From Thermaurantimonas aggregans (GTDB lineage Bacteria; Bacteroidota; Bacteroidia; Flavobacteriales; Schleiferiaceae), in contig NZ_BHZE01000008.1 in the NCBI RefSeq assembly GCF_003851885.1, forward strand, positions 51,576-115,575: 64,000 nt of DNA, read 5' to 3'. Made by a program: the position numbers and the translations under genes. Of this stretch, positions 27,201 through 35,188 are shown in pieces. Positions within the stretch are counted from its first letter, which is position 1, and the number at the start of each line of letters is the position of its first letter. The notes below the pieces were generated by a model. It was not told the origin of the DNA. It ran no database searches and saw only the letters and a program-made list of their open reading frames with translations.

Positions 27201-27778
27201 TAGGGCTTGCTATTACAAAAAAATTCGTCGAACTACTAAGTGGAGAAATTTACTTTGAATCTACACAAGGAGTTGGAACTATTTTCTATGTAAAAATTCC
27301 GGTTAATGTCATAAAATTCAATGCAGAGGATCAGAGGAAAAATTCAATTGAAGAAGAGAGAAATCAGATTTTAGAATATTCAGAAAATCACAAAAATTAC
27401 ACCATCTTAATAGTAGAAGACAATATCGTAAATCAGCGATTACTTGTAAACATATTGGAGCGATTGGGATTCAATTACGATGTGGCAAACAATGGCTCTG
27501 AAGCTGTTATTAAAGTAAACCTGAAGAAATATGATTTGATTTTGATGGATTTACACACGCCGGAGGTGGATGGCTTCAGAGCAACTGAACTTATTCGGCT
27601 GAGTTCGGGAAATGCGACTTCGAGCAATGTGCCTATCATAGCTGTTACGGCCGATGTATTGCCTGAAACCTTAGAGCGCTGTGAAGCCATTGGCTTCAAT
27701 TCATTTCTGAAAAAGCCTATGGAGTTCTATCAACTGTACGCCATTCTAAAAAAACTCGTTGAAGGCAACTTTTCCTAA
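24266..27778 (+). CDS. Hybrid sensor histidine kinase with several PAS domains and a C-terminal receiver
   Basis: A 1170-residue membrane kinase. Residues 1-165 hold about six helices (probable sensing membrane domain). Four or five PAS domains then follow (about 175-790); for example RKWIIGKSDKEYFELRNFP and QFVGKIDYDIYPSNLA both look like PAS cores, repeated at about 120-residue intervals. The kinase core has phosphoacceptor H802 in NMSHEIRTPLN, N-box NNLISNAIKF, G1 DTGIGI and G2 GGTGLGLAITKK. The receiver domain has ILIVEDN and phosphoacceptor D1095 in LILMDLHTP, with K in LKKPM. No regulator or output gene lies next to it (the next gene is purN), so its target is unknown. It is probably co-transcribed with the Mpo1-like gene. 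Confidence 0.92.
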   Translation: MSEIQFTKKLLRSYTFFAAVSIAIYTPVIYYLGIYEVAYLAALLVVLMIVSYLLTFYNQFNLSRIIFFASIAGVIVASIISKKYLNGVSFYIFPLMAYTFVLTFSHEKEFRRLVSLIVFVAFLLIIVFLSFKENILFTLEYKIFYLLNFVLAFLLLSYLLGIISYKNIRREKALQENQANIQTIIDTIPQLVIQVDREYRIKSLNNRFAAIVKSLFDKKIAEGESILEFTFDTDTERVKKAIDLAFNGQQTIVEKRIKLKNHNDLWIQLHYLPVTVQNTITSVLLIVSDQTEYKKLLINANKLADIVAESPIPIFEINTNGLILYANSECANEFGLNTGNYVPSNWMDFIITVFDDEASETEIKFKNKFYRFIAKKDKAGETLRMYALDITLIKENNSLLEQQKLFYESLLDVIPSDVVVLDSDLKYRFVNKYAIKDDSRRKWIIGKSDKEYFELRNFPQELYEQRREKLMKSIETGREIEWTEEFTINGEKKYFLRKVKPFYEEGKNSLLLLGYGTEITSQKIAENEIEKQKKLYREILNNLPISVFLKNLEGKYLFGNTHTLKYIGISEDQFVGKIDYDIYPSNLASEYRKTDIVAIEQGEHTFEEKLNTPWGIEYIYGGKKLIRLDEKESLILGFSIDVTDKIKSQLEPKKQTELIEKILDISPTLIYIKRADGSIYMANKATAKMFGYDSPDVIINKTPEDLHVKKEELAIWKLHDLKVLESNELHIFEETFTTPDNRVLWYLTHKIPFNIDENEKCILGVGVDITPLKNIQADLLELNRKAREAADAKMMFLSNMSHEIRTPLNAIIGFGQLLMQEELDDKVREFAKTILFAAKNLLSLINDILDYSKIQEGKFPVNFVSFNLNKFISNIESIFKLKAREKNIYFKIEKEFDENIIIQSDSTILNQILNNLISNAIKFTKIGGVKVIISVKDKNLNIEVHDTGIGISEDFKNKIFNTFEQENSQISREFGGTGLGLAITKKFVELLSGEIYFESTQGVGTIFYVKIPVNVIKFNAEDQRKNSIEEERNQILEYSENHKNYTILIVEDNIVNQRLLVNILERLGFNYDVANNGSEAVIKVNLKKYDLILMDLHTPEVDGFRATELIRLSSGNATSSNVPIIAVTADVLPETLERCEAIGFNSFLKKPMEFYQLYAILKKLVEGNFS

Positions 27779-27790
27779 TAGTGAAAGAAA

Positions 27791-27798
27791 TATTTTTG
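27791..27798 (+). promoter_or_regulatory. Bacteroidota -7 box upstream of purN
   Basis: TATTTTTG matches TAnnTTTG, 21 bases before the purN ATG. The -33 region reads TTTC near 27771, one base off TTTG, with 17 bases between the elements. Confidence 0.45.
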
Positions 27799-27819
27799 TC
27801 GCGATTTTTAAAGTGTTGA

Positions 27820-28392
27820 ATGAAGCGAATAGCGGTTTTTGCCTCAGGGAGTGGTAGCAATGCTGAGAAGATTGCAAAGCATTTTACTGACAGTGAAATA
27901 GGTAGAGTTACTCTCGTCTGCACGAATAATAAAAAAGCCGGAGTAATTGACAGGATGAAAAAACTGGGAATTCCAGTTTACATTTTCACGCAAGAAGACC
28001 TCGAGAACGGAAACGTATTGTCTCGATTGCGCTCAGCAAAAATTGACTTTATTGCCCTTGCTGGTTTTTTAAAGAAAATTCCGTCAGATATTTTAAAAGC
28101 ATATGAACGCAAGATAGTGAACATACACCCTGCATTGTTGCCTGACTACGGAGGTGAAGGCATGTACGGCATGCGTGTACACGAGGCCGTCGTAGAAAAC
28201 GGCGAGGAAGAAACCGGCATCACGATTCACTACGTTAACGAAGAATACGACGACGGAGAGATTATTTTTCAAGCTACTGTAGATATTGATCCTGAAGATA
28301 CACCAGAAGAAGTTGCCTATAAAGTGCAACAGCTTGAACACTCGCACTATCCGGGCGTAATTGAATCCTTACTGCAAGAGTTGGATGACTGA
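27820..28392 (+). CDS. purN: Phosphoribosylglycinamide formyltransferase (GAR transformylase)
   Basis: A 190-residue cytoplasmic enzyme that transfers the formyl group of 10-formyltetrahydrofolate to GAR, the third step of purine synthesis. The N-terminal AVFASGSGSNAEKI binds the phosphate, NIHPALLPDYGG supplies the catalytic Asn and His, and VNEEYDDGEIIFQ carries the catalytic Asp. Length fits PurN. The stop codon overlaps the start of rnhA by 8 bases (ATGACTGA), the same type of coupled junction as seen between the symporter-kinase and its regulator. It has its own probable promoter. Confidence 0.95.
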   Translation: MKRIAVFASGSGSNAEKIAKHFTDSEIGRVTLVCTNNKKAGVIDRMKKLGIPVYIFTQEDLENGNVLSRLRSAKIDFIALAGFLKKIPSDILKAYERKIVNIHPALLPDYGGEGMYGMRVHEAVVENGEEETGITIHYVNEEYDDGEIIFQATVDIDPEDTPEEVAYKVQQLEHSHYPGVIESLLQELDD

Positions 28393-28876
28393 TCGCTATC
28401 AGCCTGTCATTAAGATTTACACCGATGGCGCTTGCTCGGGTAACCCAGGTCCGGGTGCCTATGTGGCGATTTTGACCTTTAAGGACAAAGAAAAAATCCT
28501 TTCGCGACACTTTCGGCTTACCACCAACAATCGAATGGAACTCATGGCTGTAATCGATGCACTTAAAGCGATCAAAACTGAAGGTCGGCCGATTGAAATC
28601 TATTCTGACTCGAAGTATGTTGTGGATGCCGTTAACAAGCATTGGCTTACCAACTGGAAGCGCAATGGCTGGAAAAAGGTTAAAAATGTGGATCTTTGGC
28701 TAGAATTTGACAAAGTCTATCAAAAGTTTAAGCCTAAACTGTTTTGGGTTAAAGGCCACAACAATCATCACTACAACGAACTCTGCGACCGCATGGCGGT
28801 GGAAGCACTCTCTAAACCAAATCCGGAAACAGATGTTATGTTCGAAAAATCGTTAGAGAATTCCGGATTTTTATGA
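28385..28876 (+). CDS. rnhA: Ribonuclease HI
   Basis: A 163-residue enzyme that cuts the RNA strand of RNA-DNA hybrids. The catalytic residues are visible: D in YTDGACSGNPGPGAY, E in NNRMELMAVIDAL, D in IYSDSKYVVDAV and D in NELCDRMAVEAL, with the basic handle region KHWLTNWKRNGWKK between them. The start is taken at the ATG overlapping purN by 8 bases; a start eight codons further upstream is open but would lie deep in purN. It overlaps the next gene by 4 bases (ATGA). Gene order purN-rnhA-membrane protein suggests one transcript. Confidence 0.95.
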   Translation: MTDRYQPVIKIYTDGACSGNPGPGAYVAILTFKDKEKILSRHFRLTTNNRMELMAVIDALKAIKTEGRPIEIYSDSKYVVDAVNKHWLTNWKRNGWKKVKNVDLWLEFDKVYQKFKPKLFWVKGHNNHHYNELCDRMAVEALSKPNPETDVMFEKSLENSGFL

Positions 28877-29460
28877 TGCAACGCCTGTTTCTTTTCTTTT
28901 TGTTGCCGCTTCCGCTTTTATTTCATGCTCAATACACACCATCAGAAGTTGATTTTTGGCGAGTAAAAACCACTAGGCAAAACATGCTGATACTTGGTGG
29001 CTGGGCACTGGGCAACATTGGTTTGGGCATAGCCGGCATGAGTACTACTACCGGCAGCACCTACTACTTCCACCAGATGAATACTGCCTGGAATGTTGTA
29101 AATGTAGGAATTGCAACTGCCGGATATTTTTTTACAAAGCCGCAGATTAGCTCTACAACTGGCTCTGTGGCAAATTCCCTCATTGACCTTGAAAATTCTC
29201 TGATGCTCAATACAGGTCTCGACGTTGCTTATATCACTGCAGGCATTGCTTTAATCGAACTTTCGAGGAACACTGCCTACAGCTCGCCCGATAGATTTCG
29301 TGGCTTTGGATTATCTCTCATACTTCAGGGTGCATTTTTAGGTGTTTTTGATGTTTATCAATATGTTATTTTTCACAAAAAGCGAAAGGTTTTTATTGAA
29401 AGTCGATTCACTTCTTTACAAATCGAACCAATTTTTAACGGCTTGGCTATTCGATTTTAA
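28873..29460 (+). CDS. Exported or membrane protein of unknown function
   Basis: A 195-residue protein. Residues 1-19 (MMQRLFLFFLLPLPLLFHAQ) look like a signal peptide ending in HAQ. Four further hydrophobic segments follow (about 38-56, 76-92, 110-128 and 145-165), one rich in Gly and Ala (GGWALGNIGLGIAGM), so it is probably a small multi-pass membrane protein; the tail after 170 is basic and then ends LAIRF. It starts 4 bases inside rnhA, and its end is one base from the convergent sigma-factor gene. A similar four-helix family of unknown function occurs widely in Bacteroidota; no activity is known to me. Confidence 0.65.
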   Translation: MMQRLFLFFLLPLPLLFHAQYTPSEVDFWRVKTTRQNMLILGGWALGNIGLGIAGMSTTTGSTYYFHQMNTAWNVVNVGIATAGYFFTKPQISSTTGSVANSLIDLENSLMLNTGLDVAYITAGIALIELSRNTAYSSPDRFRGFGLSLILQGAFLGVFDVYQYVIFHKKRKVFIESRFTSLQIEPIFNGLAIRF

Positions 29461-29461
29461 A

Positions 29462-30061
29462 TCACTCAGATACAGGAAGTTCAATTTTTACCTTGTGTTT
29501 TTTGATGAGCTTGCGCAAATTGATAAGTGCGTAGCGCATTCGACCCAAGGCTGTATTGATACTTACTGTTGTGAGTTCGGCTATTTCTTTAAAGCTCAAA
29601 TCCTCATAAATACGCATTTCAAGCACCTGTCTCTGATCGGGTGGAAGCATAGAGATGAGCTTTTTTAGGTCGGCCTCGGTTTGTTCACAGATCACTTGCG
29701 ACTCCCAACTGGGCACTGTGGCTTTAATGCGGGTAAAAATCGATTTCTGGTCTGCAGTCTCAGTTACAAAATTGGTTTTGCTTGTCTTCCGAAAATGGTC
29801 GATAATGTAGTTATGCGAGATGCGCAATACCCAATTTATAAATTTTCCCTCTTCGTTGTACCGGCCGAGCTTCAATGTATTTATAACCTTTATGAATACA
29901 TCTTGGAAAATGTCGTCGGCCAAATCATCGTCTTTCACTTTCGACAAGATGTATTGGTACACTTTCTTCTGATGGCGCGAAAGAAGATGTGCAAATGCAC
30001 CCTCATTACCAGAAAGATACAATTCTATGAGTTGCTGATCGGTAAGATTGTGGTAAGCCAT
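29462..30061 (-). CDS. RNA polymerase ECF-type sigma factor
   Basis: A 199-residue sigma-70 family protein of the extracytoplasmic-function group. Region 2 lies at about residues 20-90 (with DDLADDIFQDVFIKVI and FINWVLRISHNYIIDHFRK, the -10 recognition helix). Region 4 lies at about 130-185 (LPPDQRQVLEMRIYEDLSFKEIAEL, TTVSINTALGRMRYAL, a helix-turn-helix). No anti-sigma gene is next to it: the neighbours are the rnhA-linked membrane protein gene (convergent) and uvrA (divergent). A Bacteroidota -7 box, CAAATATA on the plus strand at 30153-30160, lies about 92 bases upstream and may drive it. Its regulon cannot be seen. Confidence 0.93.
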   Translation of the reverse strand: MAYHNLTDQQLIELYLSGNEGAFAHLLSRHQKKVYQYILSKVKDDDLADDIFQDVFIKVINTLKLGRYNEEGKFINWVLRISHNYIIDHFRKTSKTNFVTETADQKSIFTRIKATVPSWESQVICEQTEADLKKLISMLPPDQRQVLEMRIYEDLSFKEIAELTTVSINTALGRMRYALINLRKLIKKHKVKIELPVSE

Positions 30062-30197
30062 AACTACTTCATTTAAAGTGATTTAAAACCTAATAATTAG
30101 TATTAGAAGTAGTTTTTTTCGATAGGCTTACAGATTTTTGAATTTGTTTTCACAAATATAAAAGAACTATTAAACAATTCTGCAAATAGGCTTATTA

Positions 30198-30205
30198 TAC
30201 TTTTG
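30198..30205 (+). promoter_or_regulatory. Bacteroidota -7 box upstream of uvrA
   Basis: TACTTTTG matches TAnnTTTG, 23 bases before the uvrA ATG, in an AT-rich gap shared with the divergent sigma-factor gene. No TTTG at the -33 spacing was found. Confidence 0.4.
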
Positions 30206-30228
30206 CTTTCATTTTTACGCAGAAACGA

Positions 30229-33027
30229 ATGACCGATAAATACGTACGGGAGGGCAAGGAGTTCATTACCATTCGTGGGGCCCGTATGCACAATCTGAAA
30301 AATGTATCTGTATCTATTCCGAGATCTCGATTTGTGGTTATAACAGGTGTATCAGGCAGTGGAAAATCATCACTAGCTTTTGATACGCTATATGCTGAGG
30401 GGCATAGACGCTATGTAGAGAGCCTTTCGTCGTACGCCCGTCAATTTACAGGTAAGCTAAGCAAGCCCGATGTGGATTTTATATCGGGTCTAGCCCCGGC
30501 TATTGCCATACAACAAAAAGTGACGAGCAGAAACTCCCGAAGTACAGTAGGAACCAGTACAGAGATTTATGACTATTTAAAGCTGTTGTTTGCTCGAATC
30601 GGTAAGACATATTCGCCTATCAGCGGAAAACTGGTAAAACGCCATACCGTATCAGATGTAGTTGATTACGTGACCTCGCTCGAAGAAGGAATGCGATTTT
30701 TACTTGCCTTCACCTACCAACCCGGGGAAGGAAGAAGCATTGCTGACGCACTTAAAATTTTGAAACAACAGGGGTATGTACGACTATTCGACGAAGGGAA
30801 TGTTATTAAAATTGACGATTATGAACCTAAAAAAGAAAACCTCATAAAAATAGTAGTGGATAGAGGTACAACAGGGCCTGCTGACGAAGAAGAGCTAAGC
30901 CGCTTAGCTGATTCGGTACAAACGGCTTTTTTCGAAGGTAGGGGAAGCTGTGAATTAATTTTTCCCGACCACCCGGAATATAACCAGGTATTTTCCAATC
31001 AGTTTTCAGAAGACGGAATCCAATTTGAAGAGCCAACGGTACACCTTTTTAGCTTCAATACGTCTTACGGTGCGTGCCCTACGTGTGAAGGCTGGGGCAG
31101 TGTAATCGGTATTGATGAAAGTCTGGTAATTCCGGATCAAAACCTATCGATCTTCGACGGATGTGTAGCCCCGTGGCGCACCGAAGGAATGCGCACCTGG
31201 CTGGCAGAGGTTATCAAAGGAGCGGAAAAAACCGGTCTTCCTATCCACAAACCTTACCGAATGCTTACTCCGGAGCAAAGAGACATGCTCTGGAAGGGGT
31301 CACGGTACTTCTCAGGAATTAATGACTTTTTTAAAGAGATTGAGTCTAATCTTCACAAAATTCAATACAGAGTTCTCCTTTCGCGCTACAGAGGGCGCAC
31401 TACCTGCCCCGATTGCAAAGGAAGCAGACTTAGAAAAGAAGCTCACTATGTAAAAGTTCAGGGGTATTCTATTTCTCAACTAGCTGAAATGCAAGCCGAT
31501 GAGCTTTTAAGGTTAATAAATTCTTGGACTTTTGAACCTCACGAAGCAAAAATCGCAGAAAGACTGTTGATAGAAATTACTTCAAGACTTCAGTATCTCT
31601 GCGATGTTGGCCTTGGATACTTAACATTAAATAGACGCAGCGACACTCTATCAGGTGGGGAGACGCAACGCATACAGCTGACTACCTCGCTTGGGAGTAG
31701 CTTGGTCGGATCTATGTACATACTCGACGAGCCCAGCATCGGGCTGCACAGCAGAGATACCGAAAGGCTGATCGGCATCTTAAAGCGCCTAAAAGCACTT
31801 GGTAACACCGTAATCGTAGTAGAGCACGACGAAGATGTGATGCTCGCCTCTGACTACCTGATCGATATGGGACCCGGAGCTGGAAGTTTTGGCGGTCAAG
31901 TAGTATTTGCCGGTGAACCCTCAGAATTGAAAAATGCAGACAGCCTCACGGCACAGTATCTGACCGGAAAATTGGAAATTGAAATCCCTAAAGTGCGTCG
32001 CAAGCCGCTTGATTTCATTGTCATTGAGGAAGCCTATCAAAACAATTTAAAATCTGTAACTGCTCGTTTGGCTGTAGGCTGCCTAAATGCGGTAACCGGT
32101 GTAAGCGGATCGGGAAAATCGACGCTCATCAACGAAATTCTTTATCCGGCTGTTTTGAGAGCCCTTGATCTTCCGGGCGAAAAGCCAGGTTTGCACAAAG
32201 CGGTTCACATCCCTAAAAAATTCATTAAAAAAGTAGAATTCGTCGATCAAAACCCCATCGGAAAATCTTCGCGCAGCAATCCGGTAACCTATATCAAGGC
32301 CTTTGACGGCATAAGAGAGCTTTTCGCCAATCAAAAGTTATCGATGATGCGAGGATATTCAGCACGGCATTTTTCGTTTAATGTGCCAGGCGGAAGGTGT
32401 GAGGCCTGTGAGGGTGAAGGAATTATTACTGTTGAAATGCAATTTATGGCTGATGTACACTTGGTGTGCGAAGAATGCAACGGGCAGCGCTACAAAAAGG
32501 ATGTGCTCGAAGTTAAGGTTCAAGACAAGTCGATTTACGACGTGCTTGAAATGACCATCGACGATGCGTTTGACTTTTTCCGTTCTATTGGTGCAGACAG
32601 AATTGCCAATCAGCTAAAACCACTCATTGATGTAGGTCTGGGCTATGTAAAGCTGGGCCAGTCGGGCAGTACCCTAAGTGGTGGTGAAGCGCAGAGACTA
32701 AAATTGGCCACTTTTTTAGCACATGGAGGAAACAGCGAGCCCACGCTTTTTATCTTCGATGAGCCTACCACAGGGCTTCACTTTCACGATGTAAAAAAAT
32801 TACTGGACGCTCTGAACGCCTTAATCGCTAAGGGCCACACCATTGTAGTCATTGAGCACCACCCCGACGTAATCAAATGCGCCGATTGGATTGTAGATCT
32901 CGGGCCTGAAGGAGGGACAGGAGGAGGTGAACTGCTGTTTGAAGGTACACCCGAAGAACTTCTGCAGTGCGAACGCTCATATACAGCGAAATATCTGGCC
33001 AAAAAGCTGATACCAGCAGGAGTTTAG
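30229..33027 (+). CDS. uvrA: Excinuclease ABC subunit A
   Basis: A 932-residue damage-recognition ATPase of nucleotide excision repair, normal length. It has two ABC cassettes: Walker A GVSGSGKSSLAFDTLYAEG with signature LSGGETQRIQL and DEPSIGL, and GVSGSGKSTLINEIL with LSGGEAQRLKL and DEPTTGL. Zinc-binding cysteine sets are CPTCEGWG with CPDCKGSR, and CEACEGEG with CEECNGQR. YARQFTGKLSKPDVD near residue 70 is the usual N-terminal UvrA stretch. It acts as a dimer with UvrB, which is not in this window. It is followed, after about 150 bases, by the cyclase-like gene. Confidence 0.97.
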   Translation: MTDKYVREGKEFITIRGARMHNLKNVSVSIPRSRFVVITGVSGSGKSSLAFDTLYAEGHRRYVESLSSYARQFTGKLSKPDVDFISGLAPAIAIQQKVTSRNSRSTVGTSTEIYDYLKLLFARIGKTYSPISGKLVKRHTVSDVVDYVTSLEEGMRFLLAFTYQPGEGRSIADALKILKQQGYVRLFDEGNVIKIDDYEPKKENLIKIVVDRGTTGPADEEELSRLADSVQTAFFEGRGSCELIFPDHPEYNQVFSNQFSEDGIQFEEPTVHLFSFNTSYGACPTCEGWGSVIGIDESLVIPDQNLSIFDGCVAPWRTEGMRTWLAEVIKGAEKTGLPIHKPYRMLTPEQRDMLWKGSRYFSGINDFFKEIESNLHKIQYRVLLSRYRGRTTCPDCKGSRLRKEAHYVKVQGYSISQLAEMQADELLRLINSWTFEPHEAKIAERLLIEITSRLQYLCDVGLGYLTLNRRSDTLSGGETQRIQLTTSLGSSLVGSMYILDEPSIGLHSRDTERLIGILKRLKALGNTVIVVEHDEDVMLASDYLIDMGPGAGSFGGQVVFAGEPSELKNADSLTAQYLTGKLEIEIPKVRRKPLDFIVIEEAYQNNLKSVTARLAVGCLNAVTGVSGSGKSTLINEILYPAVLRALDLPGEKPGLHKAVHIPKKFIKKVEFVDQNPIGKSSRSNPVTYIKAFDGIRELFANQKLSMMRGYSARHFSFNVPGGRCEACEGEGIITVEMQFMADVHLVCEECNGQRYKKDVLEVKVQDKSIYDVLEMTIDDAFDFFRSIGADRIANQLKPLIDVGLGYVKLGQSGSTLSGGEAQRLKLATFLAHGGNSEPTLFIFDEPTTGLHFHDVKKLLDALNALIAKGHTIVVIEHHPDVIKCADWIVDLGPEGGTGGGELLFEGTPEELLQCERSYTAKYLAKKLIPAGV

Positions 33028-33177
33028 TTCATACCTCATTGCTCGGTTTTACTCGTAAAGGTCACATGTACCTTTGTGCCTCATCACTAAACAGCCTTAC
33101 TGGTGGTAACTTCTGTTTTTAGGTATTTTAAATATGGTTTTTACACGTTAACCTCGAAGTCAAAGCTAAGCGCGCTG

Positions 33178-34323
33178 ATGCACACTCTGCGCCCACCAAC
33201 GATGGAAAACACAGAGGCACCCAATCAAGCCACAGTGGAACGCGCTGTGCAGATGGCGGTGGATTGGCTTCTTAACAACCAGATGCAAGGAAAAGATGGC
33301 GGATTTGCAACCTATGACTTTGTCACCGGATGGACCTCTTCCTATCCTGAAACAACGGGATATATTGCCGAAACCCTCCTTAAATGGCCTCAACTCAGAA
33401 ATAGCGAAAAGATAGTTATTTCGGCTCAGAAGGCACTCGATTGGCTTGTATCCATACAAAAACCATCAGGTGGCTGGGCCGGAGGCTACGTTAGTGAAAA
33501 CAGGCCGGAAATCGTGTTTAACACCGGTCAGGTACTTCGTGGGCTACTTAAAGGGTACTTTTTTTTAAAAAAGACAGATTACCTCGATGCTGCTACAAGA
33601 GCGGCAGATTGGTTGGTGAAAATTCAGCACCCAGACGGATTCTGGGATAAACATGTGTATATGAATGCTGTACGAGTATATGATACTTATGTAGCTGCTC
33701 CTTTGTATGAATTGGGTGAATTAACCAACACAGCAAATTATAGGAAAGCAGCACTTAAAAATGCGATTTGGGTAGTTAAAAACAAGCAATTGCCAAATGG
33801 ATGGCTTGTAGATGCAGACAATACCCTGAAGCACAACGACAAGCCAATTTTGCACACCATTGCTTACACACTGGACGGTCTTTTAGACGTAGCTATACAA
33901 AGTGGCAATGAAGAGATATTCCAAAGTGCAGTGTTGACAGCCTCTACTATCGCGCAAAAAGTAAAAGCTGAAAAAATACTGAAAGGTCGATACGATAAAA
34001 ATTGGACAGGATACCGGAGCATCTGTAACACCGGTGTAGCACAGGTGGCTATTGTCTTTGCCAAACTTCATCAAAAAACTGGCGACACTCACTGGCAAGC
34101 TTCCTATAATTGTCTGATTAACTATCTGCTGCAACAACAACTGACACATCTGCGCAACCCTAGTTTAAAAGGGGCACTGACAGGTAGTACGCCGATTTGG
34201 GGACGCTATGAACCCTTTAGATTGCCAAACTGGGGAGTGAAGTATTTAATTGATGCCCTATTGTACAACAATTTAATAAACGGGTTAGAGCATGAGAGAC
34301 CTGCTACGCGCACTTACCCCTGA
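33178..34323 (+). CDS. Alpha/alpha-toroid protein with prenyltransferase/squalene-cyclase-like repeats
   Basis: A protein of about 380 residues with repeated helical units, each containing a Gly-Gly-(Trp/Phe) turn: GKDGGFATYDF, KPSGGWAGGYVS, HPDGFWDKHVY and NKQLPNGWLVD. These resemble the QW-type turns of squalene/terpene cyclase and prenyltransferase toroids, but no DxDD or DxDTTA motif is seen, so it is not a classic cyclase. Two in-frame ATGs (33178 and 33202) and a GTG (33103) are possible starts; the fold begins at NQATVERAV, so either ATG would do. It overlaps the next gene by 32 bases. In Bacteroidota such proteins are found in polysaccharide loci; the function is unknown. Confidence 0.65.
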   Translation: MHTLRPPTMENTEAPNQATVERAVQMAVDWLLNNQMQGKDGGFATYDFVTGWTSSYPETTGYIAETLLKWPQLRNSEKIVISAQKALDWLVSIQKPSGGWAGGYVSENRPEIVFNTGQVLRGLLKGYFFLKKTDYLDAATRAADWLVKIQHPDGFWDKHVYMNAVRVYDTYVAAPLYELGELTNTANYRKAALKNAIWVVKNKQLPNGWLVDADNTLKHNDKPILHTIAYTLDGLLDVAIQSGNEEIFQSAVLTASTIAQKVKAEKILKGRYDKNWTGYRSICNTGVAQVAIVFAKLHQKTGDTHWQASYNCLINYLLQQQLTHLRNPSLKGALTGSTPIWGRYEPFRLPNWGVKYLIDALLYNNLINGLEHERPATRTYP

Positions 34324-35188
34324 CTTTTTGCTTTCGATTTACAGAAAGTACAAAAAAGAAAAAGTACGTCAAACCCTTGCAAATAAGGCAAAAAAAGGAG
34401 ATATAATCACAACAAAAGTGCTTATCGACCAGCTCAAAGCAATAGGCATAAAACAGGGAGACTCCGTATTGGTGCACAGTGCCATGAGCCGGCTGGGTTA
34501 TTTAGAAAACGGACCTCGAACCCTGATAGATGCTCTGCTCGAAGTGATCGGCACGAATGGCAATATTTTGATGCCTACATCGCCAAACCCGGCACTTCAG
34601 CTCGATTATGTGCGCCAGCATCCGCACTTCGATGCACGCAACGATCCGTCGGCTATGGGTGCCATCACAGAGTACTTCAGAAAAATGCCCAATACCGTGC
34701 GCTCGCTTAGCCCCACGGAACCAGTAAGCGCATACGGACCGCTGTCTGTATGGCTTACCGAAGGCCACCGCGGCAGACCCACGCCCTACGACAGCTATTC
34801 GCCCTTTTATCGACTTACAGAGGTGGGCGGAAAAATCTTGTATGTGGGCGTCACCCTTGCTCAAGCAGGCACGAGCTTACACCTGCTGGAAGATGCAGTA
34901 GATGATTTTCCATATCCGGTGTATTATTCCCAAGAGTTTAACGTAAAAGTAACAGATTTAAAGGGAGACACCTACATACATCGAATTAAAGTTCACAATC
35001 CGGTTCAATCGGCCAAGAGACAATGCGATGCATTGATACCTATGTTTGTGGAAAAATCGGTAATGCAAAGAGTGCAATTGGGCGAAGCCCCCACCTTGCT
35101 GACAGATGCAGCAGGCATGTTTCGCGTAATGATGGAAGCATTTAAAACAAAAGGTATAACAATGTACACACCATATGGACGAGCCTAA
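34292..35188 (+). CDS. AAC(3)-fold N-acyltransferase (aminoglycoside 3-N-acetyltransferase family)
   Basis: A 298-residue protein of the antibiotic N-acetyltransferase family (PF02522-like): GDSVLVHSAMSRLGYL (56-71), GTNGNILMPTSPN (87-99), PNTVRSLSPTEPVSAYGP (133-150) and GVTLAQAGTSLHLLEDAVD (186-204). True AAC(3) enzymes have a His after RSx (RSxHP); here it is Ser (RSLSP, S140), and the later histidine-rich Gly-x-x-x-x-Asn stretch is also changed. It is therefore more likely an acyltransferase for an amino sugar or peptide in a surface-polymer pathway than a drug-resistance enzyme. It is coupled to the neighbouring genes by overlaps of 32 bases (before) and 14 bases (after). Confidence 0.78.
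   Translation: MRDLLRALTPDFLLSIYRKYKKEKVRQTLANKAKKGDIITTKVLIDQLKAIGIKQGDSVLVHSAMSRLGYLENGPRTLIDALLEVIGTNGNILMPTSPNPALQLDYVRQHPHFDARNDPSAMGAITEYFRKMPNTVRSLSPTEPVSAYGPLSVWLTEGHRGRPTPYDSYSPFYRLTEVGGKILYVGVTLAQAGTSLHLLEDAVDDFPYPVYYSQEFNVKVTDLKGDTYIHRIKVHNPVQSAKRQCDALIPMFVEKSVMQRVQLGEAPTLLTDAAGMFRVMMEAFKTKGITMYTPYGRA

Noticed and set aside
34292..35188. Annotation as an aminoglycoside resistance gene
   Set aside because: The family's active-site His is replaced and the gene is embedded in a coupled sugar/polymer-like set.
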